Of a stretch of 64,000 nucleotides of DNA, positions 1 through 12,580 are shown piece by piece. Under the pieces are notes generated by a model. That model was not told the DNA's origin and did no database searches. It worked only from the letters and a program-made list of their open reading frames with translations. Each line of letters starts with the position of its first letter. Positions within the stretch are counted from its first letter, which is position 1. Position numbers and translations under genes: made by a program. The stretch lies in the NCBI GenBank assembly GCA_963971305.1, contig OZ020306.1, positions 58,998,686 through 59,062,685 of the forward strand, read 5' to 3'. This DNA is from Arcuatula senhousia. Its lineage: Eukaryota > Mollusca > Bivalvia > Mytilida > Mytilidae.

Positions 1-1330
1 TGACAGTTACATAGACAGCTTAATAGATTAATCTTTTATTATTCATGAATAGGTATTCCTGTTAGTATGAGACAAAGATCAGAAACTGTCAAGCACTTAT
101 GCAGCTCAATAGAGTTAAAAAGGTAATTCATAAAGAATATTAAGTTCTTTCCTTTTAGATACTACAGTATCTTTATTTAGGTGAGTATCAGATAAGCCCA
201 GTGGGGCGAGTCTTATTAGTACGAAAGTAGATATAGATACATAGAATATTATGTACTTTACAATTTGATACTCCCTACATTAGTACATAATATTCTTTTC
301 ATCGGTAATTGAAAAACACAAAAAACTGTGCAGTAACGTCACATTTCATCGCATGACGTCACAGTAATCAAAAACATTAAAGAAAAACACTTCAGAATGA
401 AATATCACATTTTGTCGCTTGGGGAATACCAATAAAGAGATTATAGGACTTGTTAGATATTGTACTTCCACCTCATATAATAATGCCGTGTTTTGATTGG
501 TCAACAAACGTAGGATTTTTCCGCATATTCAATATATCTGGAATTAATTGTAGCTGACGTTGAATTTTATCTTACTAGCGTGGTATTTTTTCCCCGCCAT
601 TTCAACTGTACTGTGACAATCAACATGTCAAAACCATAGTTTATGATACATGCAGTGGACATTTCATCAATTCATGTTCAAATTTCTTTTTGAGTTTTTG
701 TTACTTTGTTAAAAAAAATCAACCAACTGTTTCGTTATATTATTGCCAATAGTTGATTCACAAAGTTTGCACACAGTTCAAATGAAACATGATTTACACT
801 CTGGGCTCAACATGGATGATCACCCGTACGAGATGTTAAGGCGTAAGACGCCCGTATATTTGATAAATCCTGGCGTATCATTGGCGTATTTAAAGAATAC
901 GCCCTAAATTTAGACGTACCCGTATTTTTGAAGAAATTACGCCAGGATTCCTTTCAAGCGTATTTCAGAAATACATCTGTTTCTTGGCGTATCCTGAGAT
1001 ACAGGCGTATTTTTCAACTTTTAACATTTTTACGGCCGTAATTTTCTTTAGACGTATTTTTTAAAAACAAAAGTCATCACTGAGCGTGCCCATACATATA
1101 TTTCCTGTAACCTTCCATTTTGAATTTGACTTTGAAGCCAAAACAATGATGGTTTTTGTTGGAAGTTTTAAACTGCAATTCCAAGAAAAAAAACATAGCC
1201 AAACTTATGAATTATGAAGATTTGATTTGTAAGTACTTTTTATAACACTTATGTGCAAAATTTTTAAATTTTATTAACATAAATTTGTTCAAATAAGATT
1301 CTGATTCATCGTTTGATTAATTTTGAATTT
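1..1330. other. AT-rich non-coding stretch
   Basis: No convincing coding sequence. A perfect 14-bp inverted repeat (arms at 243-256 and 283-296, AGAATATTATGTAC and its complement) could form a hairpin. From about 836 to 1060 the motif GGCGTAT or its complement recurs many times, sometimes as small palindromes, which suggests a decayed simple repeat. Confidence 0.5.
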
Positions 1331-1614
1331 AAAACTGATTATCCTGAGTATATGATATGTAACTCACTCACTCACTGTTTAACTTTCCTTGCATTTGATT
1401 TTGTGAATTTGAATTTTAATACTTTACCACACATATACTGTAATTCAAATTTTAAATTTGAAATATAAGCTTAAAACTGATTATCCTGAGTATATGATAT
1501 GTAACTCACTCACTCACTGTTTAACTTTCCTTGCATTTGATTTTGTGAATTTGAATTTTAATACTTTACCACACATATACTGTAATTCAAATTTTAAATT
1601 TGAAATATAAGCTT
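1331..1614 (+). repeat. Direct tandem duplication, 2 x 142 bp
   Basis: The segments 1331-1472 and 1473-1614 are essentially identical by eye. Each contains ACTCACTCACTCACTG and a small palindrome near AATTCAAATTTTAAATTTGAA. The near-identity points to a recent local duplication. No coding function is visible. Confidence 0.85.
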
Positions 1615-1799
1615 TTATGCTAAACTGCAATTTAATATGTCACTTTAAATTTAAAGTGCAACATAAATAGTAATAATGCAAAGTTCCAATCTTATAATTG
1701 TCCTAAGTTTTGAATATATATATAGCATTAAAGTCTATATATTTTAGATCAGAAAAAATACACAAAACAATTTTCTTGCTTGTGTTTGTTTATCTTATC

Positions 1800-2383
1800 A
1801 CTTGTTGAAAAATTCCCTTTCGAAAAAGTTCACACAAAATTCTGTAAGGCAGTATTAGGGCTAAAAAGGACGGCTTCAAATATAGGCGCAAGATCAGAGC
1901 TTGGTAGGTTTACTTTAGATTCATTTATAAAAATTCAAACCCTTATGTACTACTACAGATTAAATTCAAATAATGTAAATCCTTTAGTCTATGAATCATT
2001 TACAGTTAATAAATCTTTACATAGTAAGGGAGTCTATTCATGGTATACATTTGCAGATACTATTTTAAAAGATTTGGATATAAATGCTGACCAATTTAAC
2101 TTAACTAAAGAAAAGTTCAAAGATACAGCCAAAAAAGCAGTTTTTGAAAAATATGAAAAATTCACATTGGAAAAAATTTCCAAATTTGATACATCTTCAA
2201 AACTATATTGGTATGGAAAAATTAAAAAAAATACTGTAATTTAGAAAAGTATCTTGAACATAGAAATTGTAATTTTAGACAGTTAATAGCCAAATTTAGA
2301 TTAAGTGACCATTCTCTTGGCATTGAAGTTGGTCGCTACACAAGAATTCCAAGGGAACAAAGATTATGTAGAAAATGATCATC
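1800..2383 (+). pseudogene. 3' fragment of a LINE (non-LTR) reverse transcriptase ORF
   Basis: The translation starting near LVEKFPFEKVHTKFCKAVLG and reaching ARSELGRFTL has the pattern seen after the fingers/palm region in many CR1/Jockey-like LINE ORF2 proteins. It continues through a YWYGKIKK region. After a frameshift near 2240 another frame reads IAKFRLSDHSLGIEVGRY and then IPREQRLCRK, the usual C-terminal segment leading to a final zinc-knuckle-like cysteine motif, which is cut off here. Endonuclease and catalytic RT parts are absent, so this is a 5'-truncated, frameshifted dead copy. The LINE clade is inferred from general resemblance only. Confidence 0.7.
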
Positions 2384-2385
2384 AG

Positions 2386-2486
2386 CTTGTAGCTCAGCAT
2401 GGACACCATCATTGGTTGGTTTACATCACTGTTTTGTGACTCAGCATGGTAAACATTGTTGGTTTGTTGCTCAGCATGGTCAACAC
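2386..2486 (+). repeat. Short degenerate tandem repeat (GCTCAGCATGG)
   Basis: Three copies of a GCTCAGCATGG-type core (the second is ACTCAGCATGG) are spaced about 45-55 bp apart between the LINE fragment and the gypsy fragment. It may be the decayed tail of one of those elements. Confidence 0.5.
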
Positions 2487-2502
2487 ATGTGTTGCAGCAT
2501 AG

Positions 2503-3957
2503 TTGACATCTCCTTTAAGAGAAATAGAAGACAAGAGTCCAGCTACAAGGCACTATTGGTACATATGGGATTCTCTTGTTCTAAATAATGGTCTACTGTT
2601 TAAACACTTTTCCAAACGAGATGGTAGTGGAGATTACTTACAATTATTGACCCCTGTTACTATGCATGATAAAGTATTGCATGATATGCACAATTCCATT
2701 ATATCTGGTCATTTAGGAATCAAGAAAACAAAAGAGAAAATCCTTCAACATTTTTACTGGTTTGAACTACGGGAAGATGTAGCAGTGTTGATTGCCAAAT
2801 GTGACGTAGTGAGTGAGTGAGTTGGTGTTTAACGCCCGTGCAACGCTATATAGGTTATTTACAGGCGATGAACATGAAAAGGATGATAAAATGAACATGA
2901 AATGATGATGATAAATGAAAATGGGGATTGGGTGGGAAACAAAGGACCGGTAAATTTTGAAGAACCACAGGAAAAGGGGAGAGGTGGATAGGGGCGGAAT
3001 GCGAGTCCATCAAACTACAAACAGTCCGAGCAAGAGCCCCTCCTCGAAGTATGCCAAATGGAGGACCATGGGATAGAATAGCCACTGACATTTTAGGACC
3101 ACTTCCTGTTACTCCCAGAGGAAATCGCTATATTCTAACTGTAACTGATCATTTTACCAAGTGGGTTGAAGTTTTCCCTGTGCCAGATCAAACTGCTGAG
3201 ACATCCGCATATTTCATATTGATTGAAGTTATCTGTAAATTTGGTTCTCCACTCTCATTACATACCGACCAAGGTAGAAACTTCGAAAGCGAAATTTTTT
3301 AGAGAATTATGTTCAACTTTAGAAATAAGAAAACTAGAACCAGTGTAAGAAACCCAAAATGTAATGGACAAACTGAAAGATTTAAAAGATGCCTTTTGGC
3401 CATGATCAAGTCCTTCCTTTGCGATGAGCAGGCAGACTGGAATCTTAACATAGGATGTTTGGCAGGAGCATACAGATCAACTCCGAATGAATGAACAGGA
3501 TTGAGTCTAACATGATGATGCTTGGAAGAGAGATTAGAATGCCACTTCAGGTTACCCAATACTTAGCAGCTCACAAATCAGAGGGACCATCATCATCTGG
3601 AAATTATGCAAAGAAATTAAGGGAAGAATTAGAAAAAGCTCACAGTATAGCCAGGAAACACTAAGGGCAGAATGCCAAAAGACGTAAAGATTTGACAACA
3701 AGACAAACCGCCAGATTTATAAAGAAACGGGTAAAGTCTGGTATCTGCACGAGTCCAGAAAAGAAGGGATCAGCCGAAAGTTACAGCCCATGTACATTGG
3801 CCCATGCCTAGTCACAAAAAGGCTCAATGATATCAACTACCAAATACATTTAGATGCAGATGCTACCAAGAGGGTGGTCAACCATGATAAACTGAAACCA
3901 TATAGAGGCGACTATTGTCCTAGATGGCTAAAACTGGCCACTAAGAAGTATGAATAA
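2503..3957 (+). pseudogene. Ty3/gypsy retrotransposon integrase, broken
   Basis: The 3' end of a Ty3/gypsy-type pol gene. The first block carries the H2C2 zinc-binding domain (HDMHNSIISGHLGIKKTKEK, then the start of a CDVC motif). The integrase core follows, with IATDILGPLP holding the first Asp, HTDQGRNFES the second Asp and NGQTERF the catalytic Glu. Next come AYRSTPNE and MMLGREIRMP, and the ORF closes with a GPY/F-like module (MYIGPCLV, then VVNHDKLKPYRGDY). Breaks: a 191-bp retroposon splits the CDVC motif, a stop and frameshift lie at about 3300, another stop follows YRSTPNE at 3492, and more shifts lie near 3660-3780. No LTRs, RT or RNase H are present. In a live element this protein would insert the cDNA; this copy cannot. 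Confidence 0.85.
2809..2999 (-). mobile_element. Family A retroposon, 3' fragment (copy A1), inside the gypsy integrase
   Basis: It reads GTGAGTGAGTGAG then TTGGTGTTTAACGCCCGTGC, which is the reverse complement of the family A tail, and stops after the GGTGGATAGGGGCGGAA segment. Removing it restores reading continuity between the two halves of the integrase CDVC zinc motif, so the boundaries are good to a few bases. No long TSD is evident. Family A is best seen complete at 60415-60907. Confidence 0.85.
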
Positions 3958-4110
3958 AATATGTACCTTGAATAAATGTCAGATCATGAATAAATTCAGT
4001 ATTTCTTCCTAAGTTTGCTATAAATTATCCAGATTCCACTTAATGTGATATGTCATGGGACACCAAGTTTCATTTTCACTTTGTGAAAGTCCCCTCTTTT
4101 GTGTTTTTCA

Positions 4111-5218
4111 GATGAGAAACAGAAGATACAGCATTTGTCTGTGGTGCAATCCACACGATCACCCTTACAGAAGCCAGAAGAAAAGGGTTATTCAGCATAT
4201 AATAAAGGTCCATATCAACAGTGAGCTATTTCCATGGCACCGTACAATTTGCAGTTATAAATGTGATGAAGAAGCAGAAATTGATGTCCACATAAAGGAC
4301 TATGGACCACACAGCACATTTAAGACATCCAAAGAGCTGAGAGAGCAGATAATTATTACAGATGACAAGGCATACTGTACAAACAGCCCAAATCCCTAGG
4401 TGCCGCTGTCTGGTATAGATTATCGGCTGGATGAAACAAAACAGTCAGGATCCAGAAAGCAACCTATTCCAATATCTTCAAGAACAGAAACATCTTCGAT
4501 CTTTTCATTTACCTGGTGTTCCTGCTGCAATTTACAAACCACAACCCAGTTCTACATGTCCACCTCCGTACACTCCAATGTCCGACCTGTCAAATGTTCC
4601 ATCTTCAAATCCACCTGAATATGAGAGTATTGCAGGGCTATTAGACAGTCTACCAGAATTGAACACCTCATCGGTTGATGTTGTACTGAATGGAGCCTCT
4701 GATCAGTTGCAGGGATTAGTTGATCCTGCCACACTACTGTTGGATACAGACACAGACTTCCTTAAGTCACCTGTTGGAAGTCCTCTGATTTCAACCCCCA
4801 TGCTGTCACCCCCAGTCAGATAGGTCATACTCGCTGATCGTGAGCGGGATTCCCAGGATGAGGACATCCTCAGTCAGATTTTTCCACCAGGAGACTGCTA
4901 ATCATCCAGTTAGTGAATGGAAGGACATTCCATTGACCTCTGCCTTACCAAAGAAAGAAGCGTCCAAATCTCGTCCGTCATCTACGTCAAGCTCATCATC
5001 ATGTGGTAAGCTTGACAGGATTTTAACTGCAATTGATAGCTTCGACAAGACTTGTTAACGTTGAAAAAACACTGGAGCGAATGGAAGCCCAGATAATTGG
5101 TTTGCGAAGAGTTGTCAGGAACCACGGGGAAGACATAAGGAAGCTATTAAGGGACATATCAGACAGCCATGGTTCACAATCACATACCCGTCAACCACCA
5201 GCCAAGAGAAGACGATAG
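4111..5218 (+). pseudogene. Zinc-finger plus coiled-coil reading frame, decayed
   Basis: A good splice acceptor (TTTTGTGTTTTTCAG) precedes 4111. The first block reads YSICLWCNPHDHPYRSQKKR and then a second Cys/His cluster with ICSYKCDEEAEIDVHIKDYG, resembling C2H2/C2HC fingers; it stops at 4397-4399. A second frame (about 4420-4823) is rich in Pro, Ser and Asp with PPEY-like motifs. The last part is coiled-coil-like (KLDRILTAIDSFDK, then VEKTLERMEAQIIGLRR) and ends in a basic QPPAKRRR tail that could be a nuclear signal; a one-base shift lies near 5052. The whole looks like a roughly 350-residue nuclear protein that has lost its frame in at least two places. It lies 150 bp after the gypsy integrase end. 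I do not recognise the family. Confidence 0.5.
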
Positions 5219-5724
5219 ACAAGTACGTTAAGGACATTTTGACTTTTTTTATAGTATCATGTAAACTAAAATTCTTAAGGTGTAAATTGTATCAACTGAA
5301 ATGTGATAGTTTATTGGATTTGATTTATTAATGAATTTGGATAATTGATGTTTTTAAGTGTCCAGTAAAAGTATTTCAAAAACAATTTAAGTAATATTCA
5401 TTTTAACATTTACAGTTTATCTACCACAGAAGATTAATAGAATATATAAGTTTTGAGTCAGAAGTTTTAAAAGATTGTAGCAGAAGTTTTTCATTCAAGA
5501 GGTTAATTTTAGGTGGTTATGTTAAAGTTCATAAAGTTAAATACAGAAGTTTTTAGAAATAAAGGGTCATAAAGTTATTTATATAAAAATGTACATGTAT
5601 GTGCATGCAGGCATTTAATGCAATATATTAAAATAGTTTTAGTCATAATTGACTTTAAAGTATTATTGTACTTTACTGAAATAGCTCAGGTATTCTTTTC
5701 AAGAATTGATATTTGTACATATGT
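5219..5724. other. AT-rich non-coding gap
   Basis: AT-rich with short direct repeats (GAAGTTTTT, AAAGTT), and no ORF, RNA gene or recognisable repeat. It ends at the TA next to the left end of the large inverted-repeat element. Confidence 0.5.
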
Positions 5725-6399
5725 TACAGTACTTGAACCGATCAATGCAACACTTTGACGGATCGATGACTGATCGGTGACGGATTGATGACGCGTTTGG
5801 ACCGGATTGATGACTGATTGATGACGGATTGGTGACTGATTGGTGACTAGTTGTTGACTGATTGATGACGGATCGGACGGATTGGACGGATGACGGATAC
5901 CATAGGTAACCGGGCTATCGATCCGTTATTTTGACTGATACGATCGATCGGTATAATTAGAAAACTCTTCTGTGAAACGAAGTTATCGTTTTTACCTATA
6001 CGTTTATAACATGTATACCAGTGACGGCGTTAATTTAATTTGTTTTAAATAAATTATGCTATAGTGTTAAATAAGACGTACATTTTCTATTTAAATATGT
6101 TAATATTATTAATCTAATGAATTTTATAATTGTTTACATACTACTTCCTTTAAAATAAATAGGCAAAGTTCGTGTTCTTTTCTTCCATAAAAATAATAAT
6201 AATATAATTTTATTTTATTTGTTCTGATTTTTAAATACAAAAACAGAAACTGTACTGAAAAAATCTTTGAAATGTTAAAAGGTTCTGCTCAGAATGATTA
6301 TTTCAACAATTTGTAACATATATTCAACAACGAAATATTCAGGAGATATCAATAATCTAGTAAATTTTATTTTAATTTTCTTTTAATTCACTGTGTTAA

Positions 6400-9300
6400 A
6401 TTTGTTCGCATAGGAATATAGACCACATTTGCAAATTTCTTATGTAAAATATATGAAACTTTAGTAAAATCTTATATTTGAGCATAAAATTATATGACGG
6501 TTTAATAAAATTGACAAGAAAATGTTTGCGAAACAACTTTTTTTTATCAGGTTTGACACATTAATGGTATGTTAAGTTGAAAAGTTGCATAAATACATAT
6601 TGCTGCCTTAAAAAGTAAGGTTAATAAAGTTAAGAGATAATAAAGAAAATTTGTTCGCAAAAGAATATAGATCACATTTGCAAATTTCTGATGTAAAATA
6701 TATGAAACTTTAGTTAAACCTATATTTTAGCTTAAAATTATATGACGGTTTAATAAAATTGCCAAGAAAATGTTTGCGAAACAACTTTTTTCATCAGGTT
6801 TGACACATTAATGCTACGATAAGTTGAAAAGTTGCATAACTACATATTGCTGACTTAAAAAATAAGGTTCATATAGTTAAGAGATAATAAAGAAAATTTG
6901 TTCGCAAAGGAATATAGATCACATTTGCAAATTTCTTATGTAAAATATATGAAACTTTAGTAAAATCTTATATTTGAGCATAAAATTATATGATGGTTTA
7001 ATAAAATTGACAAGAAAATGTTTGCGAAACAACTTTTTTCATCAGGTTTGACACATTAATGGTATGTTAAGTTGAAAAGTTGCTTAAATACATATTGCTG
7101 CCTTAAAAAGTAAGGTTAATAAAGTTAAGAGATAAAAAAGAAAATTTGTTCGCAAAAGAATATAGACTATTAGATCACATTTGCAAATTTCTGATGTAAA
7201 ATATATGAAACGTTAGTTAAATCTTATATTTTAGCTTAAAATCATATGACGGTTAAATAAAATTGACAAGAAATTGTTTGCGAAACAACTTTTTTTCATC
7301 AGATTTGACACATTAATGGCATGTTCAGTTGAAAATTTGCTTAAGTACATATTGGCGCCTAAAAAAATAAGGTTCATAAAGTTAAGAGATTATGAAGAAA
7401 ATTTGTTTGCAAAGCAATATAGATCACATTTGCAAATTTCTAATGTAAAATATATGAAACTTAAGTAAAATCTTATATTTTAGCTTAAAATTATATGACG
7501 GCTTAATAAAATTGCCAAGAAAATGTTTGCGAAACAACTTTTTTCATCAGGTTTGACACATTAATGCTAAGATAAGTTGAAAAGTTGCATAACTACATAT
7601 TGCTGCCTTAAAAAATAAGGTTCATATAGTTAAGAGATAATAAAGAAAATTTGTTCGCAAAGGAATATAGATCACATTTGCAAATTTCTTATGTAAAATG
7701 TATGAAACTTTAGTAAAATCTTATATTTGAGCATAAAATTATATGACGGTTTAATAAAATTGCCAAGAAAATGCTTGCGAAACAACTTTTTTCATCAGGT
7801 TTGACACATTAATGCTAAGATAAGTTGAAAAGTTGCATAACTACATATTGCTGACTTAAAAAATAAGGTTCATATAGTTAAGAGATAATAAAGAAAATTT
7901 GTTCGCAAAGGAATATAGATCACATTTGCAAATTTCTTATGTAAAATATATGAAACTTTAGTAAAATCTTATATTTGAGCATAAAATTATATGACGGTTT
8001 AATAAAATTGACAAGAAAATGTTTGCGAAACAACTTTTTTCATCAGGTTTGACACATTAATGGTATGTTAAGTTGAAAAGTTGCTTAAATACATATTGCT
8101 GCCTTAAAAAGTAAGGTTAATAAAGTTAAGAGATAAAAAAGAAAATTTGTTCGCAAAAGAATATAGACTATTAGATCACATTTGCAAATTTCTGTTGTAA
8201 AATATATGAAACGTTAGTTAAATCTTATATTTTAGCTTAAAATCATATGACGGTTAAATAAAATTGACAAGAAATTGTTTGCGAAACAACTTTTTTTCAT
8301 CAGATTTGACACATTAATGGCATGTTCAGTTGAAAATTTGCTTAAGTACATATTGGCGCCTAAAAAAATAAGGTTCATAAAGTTAAGAGATTATGAAGAA
8401 AATTTGTTTGCAAAGCAATATAGATCACATTTGCAAATTTCTAATGTAAAATATATGAAACTTAAGTAAAATCTTATATTTTAGCTTAAAATTATATGAC
8501 GGCTTAATAAAATTGCCAAGAAAATGTTTGCGAAACAACTTTTTTCATCAGGTTTGACACATTAATGCTAAGATAAGTTGAAAAGTTGCATAACTACATA
8601 TTGCTGCCTTAAAAAATAAGGTTCATATAGTTAAGAGATAATAAAGAAAATTTGTTCGCAAAGGAATATAGATCACATTTGCAAATTTCTTATGTAAAAT
8701 GTATGAAACTTTAGTAAAATCTTATATTTGAGCATAAAATTATATGACGGTTTAATAAAATTGCCAAGAAAATGCTTGCGAAACAACTTTTTTCATCAGG
8801 TTTGACACATTAATGCTAAGATAAGTTGAAAAGTTGCATAACTACATATTGCTGACTTAAAAAATAAGGTTCATATAGTTAAGAGATAATAAAGAAAATT
8901 TGTTTGCAAAGGAATATAGATCACATTTGCAAATTTCTTATGCAAAATATATGAAACTTTAGTAAAATCTTATATTTGAGCATAAAATTATATGACGGTT
9001 TAATAGAATTGACAAGAAAATGTTTGCGAAACAACTTTTTTTTATCAGGTTTGACACATTAATGGTATGTTAAGTTGAAAAGTTGCATAAATACATATTG
9101 CTGCCTTAAAAAGTAAGGTTAATAAAGTTAAGAGATAATAAAGAAAATTTGTTCGCAAAAGAATATAGATCACATTTGCAAATTTCTGATGTAAAATATA
9201 TGAAACTTTAGTTAAACCTATATTTTAGCTTAAAATTATATGACGGTTTAATAAAATTGCCAAGAAAATGTTTGCGAAACAACTTTTTTCATCAGGTTTG

Positions 9301-10470
9301 ACACATTAATGCTACGATAAGTTGAAAAGTTGCATAACTACATATTGCTGACTTAAAAAATAAGGTTCATATAGTTAAGAGATAATAAAGAAAATTTGTT
9401 CGCAAAGGAATATAGATCACATTTGCAAATTTCTTATGTAAAATATATGAAACTTTAGTAAAATCTTATATTTGAGCATAAAATTATATGATGGTTTAAT
9501 AAAATTGCCAAGAAAATGTTTGCGAAACAACTTTTTTCATCAGGTTTGACACATTAATGCTAAGATAAGTTGAAAAGTTGCATAACTACATATTGCTGAC
9601 TTAAAAAATAAGGTTCATATAGTTAAGAGATAATAAAGAAAATTTGTTCGCAAAGGAATATAGATCACATTTGCAAATTGCTGATGTAAAATATATGAAA
9701 TATTAGTTAAATCTTATATTTTAGCTTAAAATTATATGACGGTTAAATAAAATTGCCAAGAAAATGTTTGCGAAACAACTTTTTTCATCAGGTTTGACAC
9801 ATTAATGCTAAGATAAGTTGAAAAGTTGCATAACTACATATTGCTGACTTAAAAAATAAGGTTCATATAGTTAAGAGATAATAAAGAAAATTTGTTCGCA
9901 AAGGAATATAGATCACATTTCCAAATTTCTGATGTAAAATATATGAAATATTAGTTAAATCTTATATTTGAGCATAAAATTATATGACGGTTTAATAAAA
10001 TTGACAAGAAAATGTTTGCGAAACAACTTTTTTCATTAGATTTGACACATTAATGGCATGGTCAGTTGAAAATTTGCATAAGTACATATAGGCGCCTTAA
10101 AAAATAAGGTTCATAAAGTTAAGAGATTAAGAAGAAAATTTGTTCACAAAGGAATATAGATCACATTTGCAAATATCTTATTTAAAATATATGAAACTTT
10201 AGTAAAATCTTATATTTGAGCATAAAATTATATGATGGTTTAACAAAATTGCCAAGAAAATGTTTGCGAAACAACTTTTTTCATCAGGTTTGACATCTTA
10301 ATGCTAAGATAAGTTGAAAAGTTGCATAACAACATATTGCTGACTTAAAAAATAAAGTTCATATAGTTAAGAGATAAAAAAGAAAATTTGTTCGCAAAGG
10401 AATATAGATCACATTTGCAAATTTCTTAAATAAAATATATAAAACTTAGTAAAATCTTATATTTTAGCTT
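6400..10470 (+). repeat. Satellite array, ~248-bp monomer, ~1001-bp higher-order repeat
   Basis: The phrase TTTGTTCGCAAAGGAATATAG recurs about every 240-258 bp (near 6650, 6897, 7145, 7403, 7649 and onward), giving roughly 16 monomers. Monomers differ by small indels and substitutions. The segment starting near 7274, with its 64-codon open frame, recurs at 8275 almost base for base, so about four monomers form a 1001-bp higher-order unit. The short open frames are by-products of AT-rich repeats, not genes. Recurring parts include CATATTGCTGCCTTAAAAA and TTTGCGAAACAACTTTTTTC. Confidence 0.9.
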
Positions 10471-10479
10471 AAAATTATA

Positions 10480-11802
10480 CAAAGTGGCTACGATTACCTG
10501 GATTTACCTGGAAAAGTAATATTAAGAAATTATTATTGTTACCTGACGCCGGAAGTCAAAGTAAAATATTAACCGGTCCACGGATGCGGACCTGTTTTTT
10601 TTTAAGTAACAATAACAAATTTTCTTATTGTTACCGCTCGTTATTGTTACCTGAAAATGTGTTGACTAACAACGAAATTCTTGTTTATTATTTATTAGCC
10701 TATTTTAATATTTTGATTGATCATACAGTCACATGAAAACAATAATAAAATTTGAATTAGAACGAATTCAAGTGCAAGTTATTTCATTTTTGGTTACATT
10801 TCCTACACATTCAGTAGGTTGCTTTATGCGGATTTTTTAGTCCGACACATGACAGATGATACCATTCCAGGCAATCATCAGTTGGTCAATGGAGGCCCGA
10901 ATATGGACATCATCTGAACAAACCAGGCAATGTATTCCTCTGGACATCTTCACGCTTAAGTGTCATATTTTCTTTTAGATTTTGCCATGTTGATTTATCA
11001 ATATATATTTCTTTATACGATTAATATTAATGTTTTCATCAAATATTTTTTTGGAAGCTGGAAATTGTACAATAAATTCAGTTGTACACGTGTAACCATT
11101 ACTTTTTCGTCCAGAACCGCTGTTATGTCATCCCGGCATCTCGGAAGCCATTTTGATATGTTGTGAGCTATGTTTTATTACCTAGGGCCGAAGTTACCGA
11201 TGATTTTATTAGTTAAAATAAATAATTGTCCATTTCAAGTTTTCAATTACAAAAACATTAAATATAAAGAAATGTACATATTGTTAATATTAATGAGGGG
11301 GGTCAAGGGGGGGTCCAATAACACCTTAACAGGGAATTGATTTTCCCAATAACAGATAACAGAGAATTGATATCTTTGGACTGACCATTTCAATTTAGCT
11401 AACATACTATTTTTAGTAACAGATAACATAAAATTATATTATTCAATAACAGGTAACAGTAAACTGAATTTCTTCAATAACAGTTTAACACAGAACTGGT
11501 CAATAACAGTTAACATTAAATCTGATATTTGCAATAACAGCTAACAGAGAACCAATTTAAGCCAATAACACAGGAACAGCTAACCCCCTTGCCCCCCCCA
11601 TTAATATTCTGAAATACAAGAATATTCACATTCATATAATCAGGTAACAATAACGCCAGGTAACAATAAGAAAAAGTACTTATTGTTACTTAAATCAGGT
11701 CCGCGTCCGTTACACGGTTTTCAGTGAGTCCGTCCTTCCGGTGTCAGGTAACAATAATTTATTTCTTATTGTTACTTTTACAGGTAACACTATCCAGTGC
11801 CA
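10480..11802. mobile_element. ~1.3 kb hAT-like inverted-repeat element nested in the satellite
   Basis: The left end (from CAAAGTGGCTACG, with GATTACCTGG) and the right end in reverse (GGCACTGGATAGTGTTACCTG) are imperfect inverted repeats that stay related over roughly 150 bp, including TTATTGTTACCTGACGCCGG on the left and a TTATTGTTACCTGACACCGG counterpart on the right. Both sides carry AAAATTATA, a probable 8-9 bp TSD taken from the satellite, which resumes after it. The long TSD and CAxxGTGG-type end suggest hAT, though the termini align poorly. Inside, 11330-11590 holds about seven degenerate AATAACAG(G)TAACA-type repeats. No transposase is seen. Confidence 0.65.
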
Positions 11803-12580
11803 AAATTATATGATGGTTGAATAAAGTTGACATGAAATTGTTTGCGAAACAACTATTTTCATCAGATTTGACACATAAATGCTATAATATTTTGAAAACT
11901 TGAATAAATTCATATCTTTCACTTGAAAATAAGGTTATTTAACCATTTTTAAGAGATTATGAAGAAAATTTATTTCCATTATAGAAATGTTTAGACCAAA
12001 CATTTCTTATGCAAGCTACAAATGTTTTAAAACAATCTTAAAAAAATGTTTTCAAAATAACTTTCTGACAAGATTTTAAATGATTTATTTCAAAATATAA
12101 TATATTTGACATCAAAAATCGTATGAATTTTCGCATTTTAAAACAGAAATGTGTTATGCCTTAATTGACATTAAAGTTAATATTTATCAAAGCACAATTT
12201 GGCTGTGCTTTGTAATATTCTATTTTTTATCATTAATATAAAACTTGTCAAATATCCCGCTCTTACATTTATTTATATAGATTTCTATCATGTCTATTTT
12301 ATTCAAAGATTTTATTCGAGTCACGTGATACAATAAGCGAAACGAACTTAAAAATTCCGTATTTTAGATTGAATTGACGCGTGACGGATTGGTAAATTGC
12401 ATCACGGGATGCATTTGATGGATAGAATCGGACGGATTGGTGACTGATCGATGACGGATTGGTGACTGATTGATGACGGATCGGTGAATGATTGAGACCG
12501 GATTGATGACTGATTGGTGACTGATTGATGACGCGTGACGGATCGCTAAAACTGTTGCATTGATCGGTTCAAGTACTGTA

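Larger units (their letters stand above)
5727..12578. mobile_element. 6.85 kb non-autonomous element with Tc1-like ends, TA flanks and a satellite core
   Basis: The left end begins CAGTACTTGAACCGATCAAT at 5727. The right end, read in reverse from 12578, is the same for 26 bases. Both ends are bordered by TA (5725-5726 and 12579-12580), as expected for Tc1/mariner-type insertion. Just inside each end is a block of GATGACGGATTGGTGACTG-type motifs (about 5755-5900 and 12365-12545); these are in direct orientation, unlike the ends. The interior holds the satellite at 6400-10470, a nested element at 10480-11802 and AT-rich sequence. No transposase ORF exists, so it would need one supplied in trans. 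The superfamily is inferred from TA and CAGT only. Confidence 0.75.

Noticed and set aside
7274..8469. Two identical 64-codon frames as duplicated genes
   Set aside because: They are one satellite monomer seen twice 1001 bp apart; other monomers have stops in the same place.
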